Assembly: GCA_905221605.1 (NCBI GenBank)
Contig: CAJNDS010000005.1
Location: 62,001-126,000 of the forward strand
Reading direction: 5' to 3'
Length of the DNA: 64,000 nucleotides
From: Symbiodinium natans
Taxonomy: Eukaryota > Sar > Dinophyceae > Suessiales > Symbiodiniaceae
Notes under the pieces: model-generated
Database searches by the model: none
Told to the model about the DNA's origin: nothing
What the model saw: the letters and a program-made list of their open reading frames with translations, nothing else
Position numbers and translations under genes: made by a program
Shown: piece after piece, positions 12,001 to 23,568 of the stretch
How positions within the stretch are numbered: the stretch's first letter is position 1
Layout: the number at the start of each line of letters is the position of its first letter

Positions 12001-13873
12001 AGGATGGCAACCTGTCTGGCCCTTATGCCGGCCCGCCGGGCAGTACTCTGCTCGATGGGTGCAGGTGGCGGGTCTGCCTAGTGGTCGCTTTGTTTGGAGC
12101 AAACACGCCCTCACGCTCAACTGGGCCTTTTCGTTCGTCATCGCGTCGTGGTTGCGTGCTGTTGGCTGTTGCTGTTTGTCGTTGCGTTGTGTTGTTGTGG
12201 CTGACACTTTAAGCCTTCGCGCTGGAGGTGTCGCCAATTTGTTAGGCCAGGCATGCGTCTTCGGCCCGACGCATGCCTCGGTCGATGCTCACTCACTCAC
12301 TCACTCACTCACGCTTTTATGATTCTTCGTGTCGTATGTTCGTGGTTAACAGCATTACTTGTTCAGATTGAGCAAATTTGTTCTTTGTTGCTTTCGTTCA
12401 GGGTGTGGGGGACCTGTCTTTACAGGGTTGAGCACGTCATCAACGACGCTAGGTGACTTCAAAAGCAAAAGATGCACTTGAGTGCTGTGCACACCGCTGG
12501 TGAGCTCATTGACGTCCGTGACAACCGGTGATGAAGTCGAGTGCCAACATGGTCTAGCACGGAAATGGATGCCCGAATCCTGAAGGCGGACTTGCTCTCC
12601 CCAAAAACCAGTCAAAATACTCAAACCAGGCTCATGTTCTCAGTTCTCTGTTCACAGTGGCAGAGCCGATGGGGCAGGCTCATGCGTACCTACCTGCCCC
12701 TTCTCCTACTGCTCGTTCTGGTACATGGCCTTGTTATGTTCTACGTATCTCGTCTGCTTGCTGTGCTCTCATGATTATGCACCAGGCCAAAGTCTGCCAC
12801 CGTCATGGTCTCGTCTAGTTTGAGGCTATCGCTTCACAGGTGCATTCTCTTGAAATTGTTCCTCCCATCGCCCTAGCTTATAGCACATTCAGACTTGCGA
12901 GAATCCTTACCTGTGTTTTTTTTTTGGCATGTCTTCCGGTGAAACGCGTGATCCTTTTTGCAGCGTGTTATGCTGTAGCGATTTCCCATGGCTTACCTCT
13001 GGCCCGTGGAGGAGCCGTGGTGGTGGAGTACTTGCTAAAGCAGAGCGATGAAAAGCCTGGGCCTCAGCCAGAAGGTTTGTCGTTGCCTGGTGGAGGCTTT
13101 GCTAAACTAACATAACGCTGTGCAGCTTCGTCAGCTCTTGGTTTTCAGGCTTGGGTACAATGCGCAGACCGGACAGTGCGCAGCCCCGCCTTCACCAGCG
13201 CTGAAAGCCGAAAAAGCTTCAGCAGAGAAGTGACTCTAATTCGCAAGATCATGAGGTACGTCGACATGATTGCCAACGGCATCATAGCACGTGGCTCAGT
13301 CATGCTTTCTGCCTCTCCCGCGTGCATCGGCACATGTATTGCCACTGGTGCAAGTACATTAACTGATGCTCTCGTCATGTCTCGACTCAGCTGCTGACCA
13401 CGTAGAGCTTGGCTCTGTTGGCCCTTCAAGAAATTCGGCACTGGAGCCGAGTGTGAGTAAAAGTAAACGTCACAATGCCTCCCTCAAACCGGGTTGCGCT
13501 TGAGAGCCACGGGCCCCGGAACAGCCCCAGGGCCTCCCCACGACGTCCAACTCAGGACCCAACGAAGGTGGTGAGATGCGCTCTTGCTGACGCTGCATCG
13601 GTGCCAAGCCTAGAGTCTGCTCTCTCTCCGAGACATCACCGGCGCTTTCAAAGTCTTCGAAGTAACTTTGTGTGGGGCAGGTGGCCTCGCTGATGACAAC
13701 TACAGAGTGCCTCGTGACAGAGATCCCCGAAGAGAAGCCAGCAGGTGAGAAGCCCATGCGCATTTCTGCCAAGCTGCTGTCTTTCTGTGAACACGGCAGG
13801 TGGTGGTGGCCCAGGCGGCATGGGTGGAATGGGTGGAATGGGTGGCATGGGCATGGATGATGGCTGGGACTGA
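68..13873 (+). CDS. HSP60: Mitochondrial-type 60 kDa chaperonin (HSP60/CPN60/GroEL family), 5'-partial, at least 33 exons
   Basis: Group I chaperonin: a double-ring ATPase that folds proteins, here probably in the mitochondrial matrix. Splicing by eye gives a nearly continuous HSP60 from [12 protein letters not shown] to the stop, including AGDGTTT (ATP site), [75 protein letters not shown], and the Gly-Met-rich tail [19 protein letters not shown] before TGA at 13871. Exons: 68-103, 170-217, 285-328, 415-460, 528-551, 624-668, 726-776, 836-862, 969-1016, 7287-7337, 7390-7452, 7921-7961, 8053-8091, 8372-8416, 8551-8610, 8756-8794, 9131-9169, 9235-9309, 9380-9415, 9510-9554, 10652-10680, 10746-10794, 10893-10931, 10985-11040, 11129-11183, 11295-11357, 11455-11494, 13012-13054, 13149-13175, 13256-13286, 13556-13600, 13681-13744, 13800-13873. 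These total about 505 codons. The N-terminus (about 50 residues plus targeting peptide) lies left of the window. One small exon expected between 7453 and 7920 (equivalent of human GQKCEF) was not located. The frame is otherwise intact, so I read it as a working gene, not a pseudogene. Confidence 0.95.
1251..1278 (+). repeat. Interstitial telomere-type repeat (TTTAGGG)4
   Basis: Four perfect TTTAGGG units in the large HSP60 intron. TTTAGGG is the plant-type telomere repeat and is also reported for dinoflagellates. Its internal position suggests telomerase-mediated break repair or an old rearrangement scar. Confidence 0.9.
3151..3268 (+). repeat. 10-bp tandem repeat, unit GTTAGTCTAT
   Basis: About eleven to twelve head-to-tail copies of a decamer, with a few substitutions (one GTTCGTCTAT) and one interruption near 3235-3245. 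It lies inside the 6.3-kb HSP60 intron. Confidence 0.9.
12289..12312 (+). repeat. Tetranucleotide microsatellite (ACTC)n
   Basis: About six TCAC/ACTC units in the HSP60 intron 11495-13011. Confidence 0.9.
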
Positions 13874-14685
13874 GCATGACTTGCACAGCGGTCCAGAGAA
13901 GCGGTCCAGAGAGACCTCAACAAAATACAACAAAATATGTCATCGAAGATGATGGGATGTCCTCATCCTCAATGGCCGGACGTCCGGTCGTCCAGCCCAA
14001 AGACTTCTTACCTGATGCGGTTCACAGCTGCGTGAGCATGTTCAGACAGCGCAGGAATGTCCAGACTGCAACATGTTCAGATGAAGATCTCTTGCGCCTG
14101 CTTGAAACAAGCTCAATCTTAAGATTTCAGGCTTGACTTGTAGCTCCCCGGAGGTGGCTAGAGCGGCTAGATGTGTGAGCCTCTGCTCAGCTGCTGGGAG
14201 GTGCGAATTCCTGTCAGGATTTTGAGGAGAGTTGATTTTTGCCGTCGTATTTCCATGCAGAGCTGCAATGGTTGCAGTCGCTGTGTACGGGGTCTGCTGC
14301 CCTGAAATGAAATCTCAGGTGCGGCAAGGCCGCGCATATTTAGCGTTGTTCTTTGGAAAGCCTTTTGCCTTCATGATCAGCTAGGCGGTTTACGCAGCGA
14401 TGCATCTTTCCAAAAGACAGCAAGGCGTTGATGCCTCGAAAGACCGCAGATTGCGCGGGGAGATTGTCTCGGCCTGCACTGATCTGGAAGTGCTGAGGCT
14501 GAGTGCAGGTCGAGCAACCAAGCTCCCAGAGACATTTTTGCAAGGGCAAAAAGGAGTGCCATCATGCCTTGTCGGGAAGTTTGCGTTTGTTCGTCCATTG
14601 TTGAGCAAACTTGGGTTGCTGGCGGACACGGCGCAATATTGTGTGGCTGCACGGGTACTATGCTGTATCTGAGCAGTGGAACAGG

Positions 14686-14737
<52 letters not shown>

Positions 14738-16613
14738 GTAATGGCCCCGGAGGGGGGAGGGCAGGGATAAGTGGCTGAGTAGCGGCGTCATGTGCGCAAG
14801 AAGCCAGTTTGACTTTTTCGGTCGAGGGCAGGGGAAACTGGCTGAGGAGGGGCGTCGCGTGCCTCGGAAGCCACTTTGACTGTTTCGGGGCAGAATGGGG
14901 CAAAGCAGGGAAAAATGGATGGCGGTCGTAAGGAGACGACACGAGCAGACCGAGCGCACTGCCGGGCAACGGCATCGGATGTTTTGCTTCTTCTGTGAGA
15001 AAGAGCAGAGATGCTTGTGTTTCGGTGTTCCAGGCCGACCGCAAGCAGTCCCCGTAGACAGCACTGACCTTCGTCTCGGGCAAGAAAACGGTCCGACCAT
15101 GCGGAATGGGTGTATCGAGCAAGCTAGAATGAAGCGAGCGGTATCGAGATGGAGTTGGAAGCGCGGCTTGTGTCAGCAGCTTTTCGGTTCCAGGACTACA
15201 ACACCTTGAGCCATGAGCATCCCAGTCGCGTTTCCAAAAACAGGCCCATATGAACAAACACCTCCTTCCTCCCTACATCCGCAGACTGACCCGCTACTTG
15301 TGGAGCTATGTCGCAAGCTCCGCAGAAGGCCCACAGCACGTTGAACCGAGTTGCACGCTGGTATGCATGGACTCGAAGTTGCTCCATGAGAAGGTAGAGT
15401 TCAAGACATGGTGCATCCGTTCATTACAGTTTGTTGGTGATTCTCAGGCGCTTCGGCTTCAGACCGGTGTGCGGTCCTGATATGCAATGCAGGTTCAATT
15501 GTGTGACAGACCGGTCATCTGAATTTGATGGTCCGTGCGTTGTTAGGATCAGTGGTTGCTCCGGCTAAGGCCCTACCGAGACAGCAAAGGCCTGGCTGCT
15601 GTACCTTCGGACGGAAGTGAGTTGGCGGGGATGCAGTGGAGATGTACGAATGCAAGAGCCACGGTTGCAGTCAGGCCAATGACAGATCCACATCAACCGA
15701 TGGGCCTTTCCATGTGCCTCTCACTTCTTCATGGAACCACGTGAGATCGAAGCACTTGTGGCATGGAAGTGCGCGATTGAGTCGCCAGGATGTGGAAGTT
15801 GCAGGCTCAAGTACAGCATTCAGTACAACATGTTATCGGCACCCCATACCCCGAAACGTCAAACCATGTCAAACCTCAACCCCCCCACCCCATGTCTGCA
15901 TTGTGAAGTCTCCTGCAGCTAAAGAGTGAGAGTTGCAGAAGAGGAACATCGAGGAACAGCTAACGGTGCAGTGTCGGCTCAAAGTAGCCGCGCTCCTTTT
16001 CCTTGCAATCTGTGCCGAATGCTCGGAAGAGCTCTGCGATTGTTTTGCTTTACCCAGTATTGTCCGATGCTTGCATACTGGCGGTGGCAAGGGCTATGAA
16101 GGGTCGCCCGGTTGTGCCGGCTTCCGGCCACAAGAAGTCGCAGAGACCTCCCCCCCCTACCTCGACGCCTCAGCATGTCATACGAAAAGTGCGGAAAGAG
16201 GAGGGTTTGTCGCCATGTGCCATATTCGACATGGTTCGCTTTTGACTCCTCTTGACTCTTGCTTTGACTCAGGCCGGTTCATGGGCCTGGCAATTTGGGC
16301 ACTTTGCTGCCTGCATGGTCTCAGCTATGCAGAGGACGCCGCGTGCCAAGAGTGCTGGGAGTATATCTGAGCATGTGTGAACGTGTCGCTGCCTCCAAAA
16401 GCCGAAGTATGAGAGACGAGGGAGAGATGGACAGCAACCTGAGAGCAATCTGAGAGCAACCCTGGAGCATCCTTGAGGTGTTGGCTTCAGAACACTTACG
16501 AATAGGTCCCGGTACGAAGAGTTCACTGCGAAAAGATGGAGGCGCCTCGGCCTGCGCAGCGAAGCTCCTGACTGCTTTTTTTTTTGTTTGGTGTTGCGGG
16601 GTTCAAAAATTAG
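13874..16613. other. Intergenic region, no recognised gene
   Basis: Lies between the HSP60 stop and the first recognisable exon of the tandem family. It contains a CAAT tetranucleotide array (14685-14737) and short open frames with no recognisable motif. Exon-like fragments such as MYECKSHGCSQANDRS (about 15638) and REIEALVAWKCAIES (about 15733) may belong to the 5' part of the downstream gene, but I cannot support that. The HSP60 3' UTR and any trans-splicing acceptor for the next gene should be here; none can be fixed from sequence alone. Confidence 0.5.
14685..14737 (+). repeat. (CAAT)n microsatellite
   Basis: About thirteen CAAT units in a row, close to perfect. Confidence 0.95.
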
Positions 16614-19600
16614 GTCTTCAACAGCCATTCTACCGGTCTGCTCGTGGCTGGACGAAGCTTACGTACGACGACGACCCCATGGATCTGGCATTCAAGGCAG
16701 GAGATGCAGATTTGCTGGTTGCGAAGGGTTTAGGGTGCTCCCATGCGGGGTGCTCGAAGGGGTGCCCTCATGACCAAGTTTCTTGCAAACCGACCAGCCT
16801 TGCTGGACACTTTTGGCTGTGGTTGTGCGCTGCGTGTGGATGTGCAGATCGGTACAGTCCTGTGATGTCGCTTTGATGGTCTTGTGGTCTTTCCTTCCCA
16901 TACTTGCTTGTCGAGGTCCCAAAAAGACATTCCATTCTGGGTTCTCTGTTCGTTCTTGGCAGATGATGAGTATCCGGAGCGAGCATTTTCCAGCATCCCA
17001 CTCACTACGCATTGTAGCAAGCAGAATTTTTTCTGCGCATGGGCTGGCAACTCAACTGCTGTCCTGCATGTCAGCTGGAAGCAGTTGCAATCTCAGCTGT
17101 CCATTTCGCCTCCTTGGCTTTCTTGGAATCGCGCTGGCCTGTGTCGGGCCTGGACCTAGTTTTCCTCGACAGCAGCTGGAACGACATGACAGAAGAGGGG
17201 GTGGAACACCAGAAGATGGCCGCGTGCGGCGGTGTTCAGCGATCCCAATGCGCAGGGAAACATTTGGCAAACAGCTCTGCCGGGGCATGCGATGGCCTCC
17301 GGCGTTGGGGCATACTGTGGTCATGCGGGTGGTGAAGGGATGGTGGAAGACTGCCAAAAGTTCAAGAGGGTGAGGGGTTAGTTTGCGCGCCGAATGGCAA
17401 GAGCCTGTGCACCAATCGCCTGAAAGAGTCATCATGTTACCCAACTAAACGACTAAACAAGGTTAGGCCAAACCCCGACCTTTGGGCAGATGTCACGACC
17501 AGGTTGATGGTCAGCTTGCTCGAATAGGCACGGCCATGCGGAGTTCAAGTCGTGCCCATTTGTCGTGATTCCGACTGCTGAGGTCGCACGTCGAACAACT
17601 TCCACAATGCCACTTACGCGGAGGTGTCATCTGTCCTCATGGTTGATGACGTTGCTCGTGTGGCTTGACTGGTTGTGACTGCCTGGCAAAGTCATGAGGC
17701 AGTCTAATGCGTACCTAACCTCATTGGTGCAACTTTGTGTGCCATGAGAGAGCGTGCAGTGCAGCCCAGAGATCGGATGTTGTGGGCAATTATTCGTTTA
17801 GGCAGGCCTCAGAAGTTACAAGAGCATGCTCAGGCATCACTGAAGCGTTGCTTTGCTGACATAGCCAAATTCCATGTTTGGACATTTCTCCGCATAGCTA
17901 CCCACTTTGTGGGTATCAGACAGCCGAGGAATCTTTAGCTTTCCGGCCGAGACGGTCTTCAGATCCGAATTCCGCATCAAAGCTTTGGGTTCCCTGTCGA
18001 GTGTTCAGGCGGGTTCTCGCTGACACGAGATGCGCTGTGTGGCTTCAAACTCTTCGCCTTTGGCTGTGTGCAGCAACGGAAATCCGGAAATCCACATCTT
18101 TACTGCAGTTTCAGTCTCGCGCAGCATGTCAGATTTGGATGGGCACATCAGATGATTGGATCGGCACGACCGACACGCCGACAAAGGAGCAAGGCCGTGA
18201 ATGCGTTGCCGTGCATGCCGTGCAATGCTTGAAAGTTTGAGAACATGTGTGTTTCCTGCTCAGGTGCATTCCGTATGGGCGCATTTGCCTCCGTACCGCA
18301 TGGGAATGTTCTGCACGTCTTCTCGGGCGTGGCACTTAGCTGGTTGCCATGGTTTCACGAGAGCTGGGGTTGGACAACCTGAGCGTGCGTTTTGTCACGG
18401 TTCGGGACTGGTTGTTTCCAAGGCCACACCTGCGCAAACTCAAAGCTCAATTCGCATGTCCTACACGGAGGGAGCATATAGGCGTAAGAGGATCCGGAGT
18501 GCAGGAGTAGGAGGATGAGGCGGCGGCGTTGCCCCTCAGCGTTTGGGAGCATCGCTTTGGGTTATCGTCACGGGGCGTTCCATGCATCAAATGGTCCCAG
18601 GCACCAAAGCGTCGCCAACTGCTATCGGAACCTTTCAAAAATCAAGGTCGGAATGAAACCCAGGATTTTTTCGGGCAAGCCTGCTAGCAAAGCCTTCCCT
18701 ATGGACGACAAGCTAAACGGATGGAAGAGAAGGGTGCGCATGCGTCAATGCCATAGCTTTAGCCATCCCAGCTTAATGACCCTTCGGGTGGCTGGGGCTG
18801 GGGTCCTGTAAATGCACAAGTTTGACGAACAGAAGCTGCAAGTCGAGGCCATGTCGGGCTCCCGTTTGAGAGCGTCAGGGGTCTGTATTGGTCTGGGTCA
18901 GGTGATAGCACCGGCCAGGGGCACCGAAGTACTGCCCGATTTTCTGCACCGCAGCAAAACGCACAAAGAAAGAAGGATGTTGCTCAGCAATGAAGCACAA
19001 ACAGTCAATTGTTCGACTGAGGTGATGAAGATGTCTTCTTCTTCTCAACTCACCCTGAAAGTCATGCCCTCATCCTCTCCCACTACGGCCATTGGAATGA
19101 CTTGGTTGCCCAAGCCTCAGTCGTTTATTGGTCTAAGTTGGTCCCAGGCTAGTTTCAACCTGGAGTTGCATTGTATATGCCTTGGGGTGCGCTGCGTTGA
19201 GCAGAAGCTTGCAGATTGAAAAGATCTGCAGTCACTGGAGAGCTACCAAAAAGCTTGCTTGCGCAGGGAGTGACGGCGTCAGATTTGCACTCTTCCCAAT
19301 CTGATGGGGCATATGGTGTTTATGCTGGAGCCTTAGTGAGGGTGAGAGAAGCACGTGGAATGGGATGTGATTCCACGTCCACATCCTCAGGTGCCCGTGG
19401 GATCTTTTGGCGCGGGCGAGAGCAAGTCAGTGAGTATTTTCTTTGCGGTCGCTTGGAAATCGACTCGTATCATGCTCTGTCTAGCAGTCCCACTCTGTCT
19501 CCGCATGTGGGGAGGTTTGCAAGGCTTTATTCGCCTCTGAGGCTGCCGATGGTGCCCACTTGGCAGAGCTCCTCCACCAAGCGGAGGCCGCACACAGGGC

Positions 19601-19741
19601 AGGCCTGGAACAGTGCTGAGGAGACATGCCCAGCATGTCTCCAAATTCCGACGGTCCCCGCCTGCAGACGTTGCAAGCACCACGTCTTTACACACCACGG
19701 CCGCGCCCATTACGACCACCACGACCACCACGACCCTCCAG
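16614..19741 (+). CDS. Divergent upstream copy (A) of the unrecognised SDDW modular family
   Basis: Function unknown. Exons match the near-identical units downstream in order and motif. 16614-16696 encodes QPFYRSARGWTKLTY and ends FK before a GC donor. About 18009-18091 has the GGFSLTRDALCGFKLFAF block. 18133-18193 encodes IWMGTSDDWIGTTDTPTKEQ. From 18264 comes GAFRMGAFASVPHGNVLHVF. From 19022 comes DEDVFFFSTHPESHALILSH. About 19294 has LHSSQSDGAYGVYAGAL. 19391-19447 encodes VPVGSFGAGESKSVSIFFA with a GT donor. About 19530 has AADGAHLAELLHQAEAAHR. 19668-19741 is the Thr-rich linker (STTSLHTTAAPITTTTTTTT). This copy spans about 3.3 kb because its introns are longer. The exon corresponding to the STYA block was not found, so the copy may be incomplete or diverged there. 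Confidence 0.65.
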
Positions 19742-19911
19742 GCGCTGCTTGTCCTGGGGTTGCAGACCGCAATGCGCACCAGCATGACAGACTTGTCCAG
19801 GTACTGCAGACGCAGGCCCTGAAACTGGGGGTCCTCCCGAGTGGAGGCGAGACCAAGCGCTTGGACCATGCTTGCCCGAAGAAAGCCTGAACAACAAATA
19901 CTTTGCCCCAG

Positions 19912-21570
19912 GCCTCGGGCAGCCGTTCTACAAGTCCAGCAGACGTGGGTGGACGAAGCTGACATACAACAAGCAGAACCTGGACTGCAGCGTCAAGGTG
20001 TGATTGCGGAGTGTGGAAAGGCTGCCATCTGCTGTGGGTGAGAGTCATCCGCAGGTGGATGGACACTTGACGGACATCGGTCGTACAGGCCTCAGAAAGG
20101 ATCAGCAAAGAGCCCTTGACAGGTGTATCAGTTTGGGGAGCCGGAGTGTTTCCAGGCGCAAGTTGCGGCTAGTTAGCCTTCTGAGGCGACGTAACGCTCG
20201 ACGTCAAGAACTCGACCTACGCCAGAGCCAGCGGTGCCTTAACGGTGTCTGGGATGCCCAAGGTGCCTTGACATCTCGGCTTGTGAATGTGAGCAGTGTG
20301 TGACAATGAGAGCAAGCAGCCGCGTGTGCAGCTGCATGTCAAGCCCTGCCAGGTGCAACTCACCAGAAGCTTGGACTAGCTTGGACTCGATGAGATGCGC
20401 CGTGATTGGGCTGTGCATGAGTTGCCCGAAGCAATCAAACTGGTCCGTGTCATTCCGTATCGGTTTCGAGGGGGGTTTGTGCGCCCAGGAACTTACAGCT
20501 TCCTTGGTGATGGCATGGTCTTCAAGGCCAACTTCAAGCTCCGGGCCTTGCAGCCGGTATCCAGTGCGCAGGCCTGGGTGGGGGGCGCCTCGGGTGGCGC
20601 GGGCGGCGCGGGCGGTTCGTGTTTGTCCCAGGGGCAGAAGCAAGATCAATCGAGCTTGCAGCCGGCAGGTGTGGTTGGGGACTTCCGATGACTGGATTGG
20701 GACATCCGATCGACCTACGAAGGTCCAAGGTAGGGCTCGGGCTGATGCGGGGGCTTCACATTCCCGCGCAGATCAACTGATCAGCGGCCTTTTCTTGTGT
20801 ATTCATGCAGTTAGCAGGTGTCTTTCAAGGAGGCGACTTCGTTCCAGTTCCCCACGGCCGCATCTTGCGAGTGCAATCAGGCGCCGGACATAATGGGGGC
20901 TGGAGGATTATCAGTTGTGTCCCCCTGTCATGCGGCTGTGAAAAGCAAACGAGATGTGTGTGCCACGAGGTGAGGAGGACGTCTTCGTGTACTCGACTCA
21001 CCCCGACAGCCACACTATCATAGAGTCCCACTATGGCCAGTGGGACGACGTGATAGCGGAAGCCTCAGCAACGAGCAGCAAGGAGACCTCCTAGCTCCCT
21101 TGCTTTCAAGGGCGCGACAGAATCGGAGCTCCATAGTTCAACTTCCGATGGAGCCTATGGCATCTACGTCCGGATCCCAGTGCCCGTGTCCTTGCATGTC
21201 CTTGGTCTTCGCCGTGCTGTGCGATGCTGCCCGGTGCTCCAGGTGCCATTTGGCGCACTCGCCGCTGGGGAGAGCAAGTCGGCCAGCATCTACTATGCTG
21301 CCCCTCGCGCTGCAGCCAGACGAGCGACGCAAACCTTACAATGTCACCGTGCAGCCATGTGCAGCCACGAGGCAGCCGATGCTGACAACTTGGCAGAGCT
21401 CCTCCACCAAGCGGAGGCCGCACACAACGCAGGCCTGGAAAGTGCTGAGGGGTTTTAGCCATCATGCCTCAACGTTCCGGCCGTCCCCGCCTGCAGACGT
21501 GGTAAGCACCACGTCTTTACACACCACGGCCGCGCCCATTACGACCGCCACGACCACCACGACCCTCCAG
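19912..21570 (+). CDS. SDDW family, near-identical unit 1
   Basis: Function unknown; best template for the unit. Exons: 19912-19997 (GLGQPFYKSSRRGWTKLTYN, ending LDCSVK), 20186-20262 (GDVTLDVKNSTYARASGALT), 20489-20571 (GTYSFLGDGMVFKANFKLRA), 20669-20729 (VWLGTSDDWIGTSDRPTKVQ), 20818-20880 (GVFQGGDFVPVPHGRILRVQ), 20970-21061 (EEDVFVYSTHPDSHTIIESH), about 21130-21170 (SSTSDGAYGIYVRIP), from 21243 (VPFGALAAGESKSASIYYAA), from 21372 (AADADNLAELLHQAEAAHN), and 21497-21570 (Thr-rich linker). Several junctions join in phase, for example VQ-G-VFQGG and QS-G-EEDV. The divergent downstream copy keeps exact exon lengths (86, 83, 61 and 63 bases), and substitutions between units are often synonymous, both signs of real coding sequence. 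No start or stop is evident inside the unit, so it could be one segment of a giant repeat protein. The alternating aromatic and small residues suggest beta-rich domains, which is only a guess. Two junctions (after SVK and after GMPK) do not close in phase, so mini-exons are probably missing. Confidence 0.75.
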
Positions 21571-21740
21571 GCGCTGCTTGTCCTGGGGTTGCAGACCGCA
21601 ATGCGCACCAGCATGACAGACTTGTCCAGGTGCTGCAGACGCAGGCCCTGAAACTGGGGGTCCTCCCGAGTGGAGGCGAGACCAAGCGCTTGGACCATGC
21701 TTGCCCGAAGAAAGCCTGAACAACAAATACTTTGATCCAG

Positions 21741-23398
21741 GCCTCGGGCAGCCGTTCTACAAGTCCAGCAGACGTGGGTGGACGAAGCTGACATACAACA
21801 AGCAGAACCTGGACTGCAGCGTCAAGGTGTGATTGCGGAGTGTGGAAAGGCTGCCATCTGCTGTGGGTGAGAGTCATCCGCAGGTGGATGGACACTTGAC
21901 GGACATCGGTCGTACAGGCCTCAGAAAGGATCAGCAAAGAGCCCTTGACAGGTGTATCAGTTTGGGGAGCCGGAGTGTTTCCAGGCGCAAGTTGCGGCTA
22001 GTTAGCCTTCTGAGGCGACGTAACGCTCGACGTCAAGAACTCGACCTACGCCAGAGCCAGCGGTGCCTTAACGGTGTCTGGGATGCCCAAGGTGCCTTGA
22101 CATCTCGGCTTGTGAATGTGAGCAGTGTGTGACAATGAGAGCAAGCAGCCGCGTGTGCAGCTGCATGTCAAGCCCTGCCAGGTGCAACTCACCAGAAGCT
22201 TGGACTAGCTTGGACTCGATGAGATGCGCCGTGATTGGGCTGTGCATGAGTTGCCCGAAGCAATCAAACTGGTCCGTGTCATTCCGTATCGGTTTCGAGG
22301 GGGGTTTGTGCGCCCAGGAACTTACAGCTTCCTTGGTGATGGCATGGTCTTCAAGGCCAACTTCAAGCTCCGGGCCTTGCAGCCGGTATCCAGTGCGCAG
22401 GCCTGGGTGGGGGGCGCCTCGGGTGGCGCGGGCGGCGCGGGCGGTTCGTGTTTGTCCCAGGGGCAGAAGCAAGATCAATCGAGCTTGCAGCCGGCAGGTG
22501 TGGTTGGGGACTTCCGATGACTGGATTGGGACATCCGATCGACCTACGAAGGTCCAAGGTAGGGCTCGGGCTGATGCGGGGGCTTCACATTCCCGCGCAG
22601 ATCAACTGATCAGCGGCCTTTTCTTGTGTATTCATGCAGTTAGCAGGTGTCTTTCAAGGAGGCGACTTCGTTCCAGTTCCCCACGGCCGCATCTTGCGAG
22701 TGCAATCAGGCGCCGGACATAATGGGGGCTGGAGGATTATCAGTTGTGTCCCCCTGTCATGCGGCTGTGAAAAGCAAACGAGATGTGTGTGCCACGAGGT
22801 GAGGAGGACGTCTTCGTGTACTCGACTCACCCCGACAGCCACACTATCATAGAGTCCCACTATGGCCAGTGGGACGACGTGATAGCGGAAGCCTCAGCAA
22901 CGAGCAGCAAGGAGACCTCCTAGCTCCCTTGCTTTCAAGGGCGCGACAGAATCGGAGCTCCATAGTTCAACTTCCGATGGAGCCTATGGCATCTACGTCC
23001 GGATCCCAGTGCCCGTGTCTTTGCATGTCCTTGGTCTTCGCCGTGCTGTGCGATGCTGCCCGGTGCTCCAGGTGCCATTTGGCGCACTCGCCGCTGGGGA
23101 GAGCAAGTCGGCCAGCATCTACTATGCTGCCCCTCGCGCTGCAGCCAGACGAGCGACGCAAACCTTACAATGTCACCGTGCAGCCATGTGCAGCCACGAG
23201 GCAGCCGATGCTGACAACTTGGCAGAGCTCCTCCACCAAGCGGAGGCCGCACACAACGCAGGCCTGGAAAGTGCTGAGGGGTTTTAGCCATCATGCCTCC
23301 ACGTTCCGGCCGTCCCGCCTGCAGACGTTGTAAGCACCACGTCTTTACCCACCACGGCCGCGCCCATTACGACCACCACAACCACCACGACCCTCCAG
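21741..23398 (+). CDS. SDDW family, near-identical unit 2
   Basis: Starts 1829 bases after unit 1 and is almost identical to it from the QPFY exon (21741-21826) through the VPFG exon. The Thr-rich linker is at 23325-23398 and carries a CAC to CCC change (His to Pro in SLPTTAAP). Just upstream, a C is lost in the run at about 23314, which would break the long frame there. That agrees with the segment being intron before the AG at 23324. Function unknown. Confidence 0.75.
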
Positions 23399-23568
23399 GC
23401 GCTGCTTGTCCTGGGGTTGCAGACCGCAATGCGCACCAGCATGACAGACTTGTCCAGGTGCTGCAGACGCAGGCCCTGAAACTGGGGGTCCTCCCGAGTG
23501 GAGGCGAGACCAAGCGCTTGGACCATGCTTGCCCGAAGAAAGCCTGAACAACAAATACTTTGCCCCAG

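Noticed and set aside
20239-20649. Repeated minus-strand frames of 119-136 codons in every unit
   Set aside because: Antisense shadows of the + exons. They recur only because the DNA is duplicated, and are absent from the divergent copies A and D.
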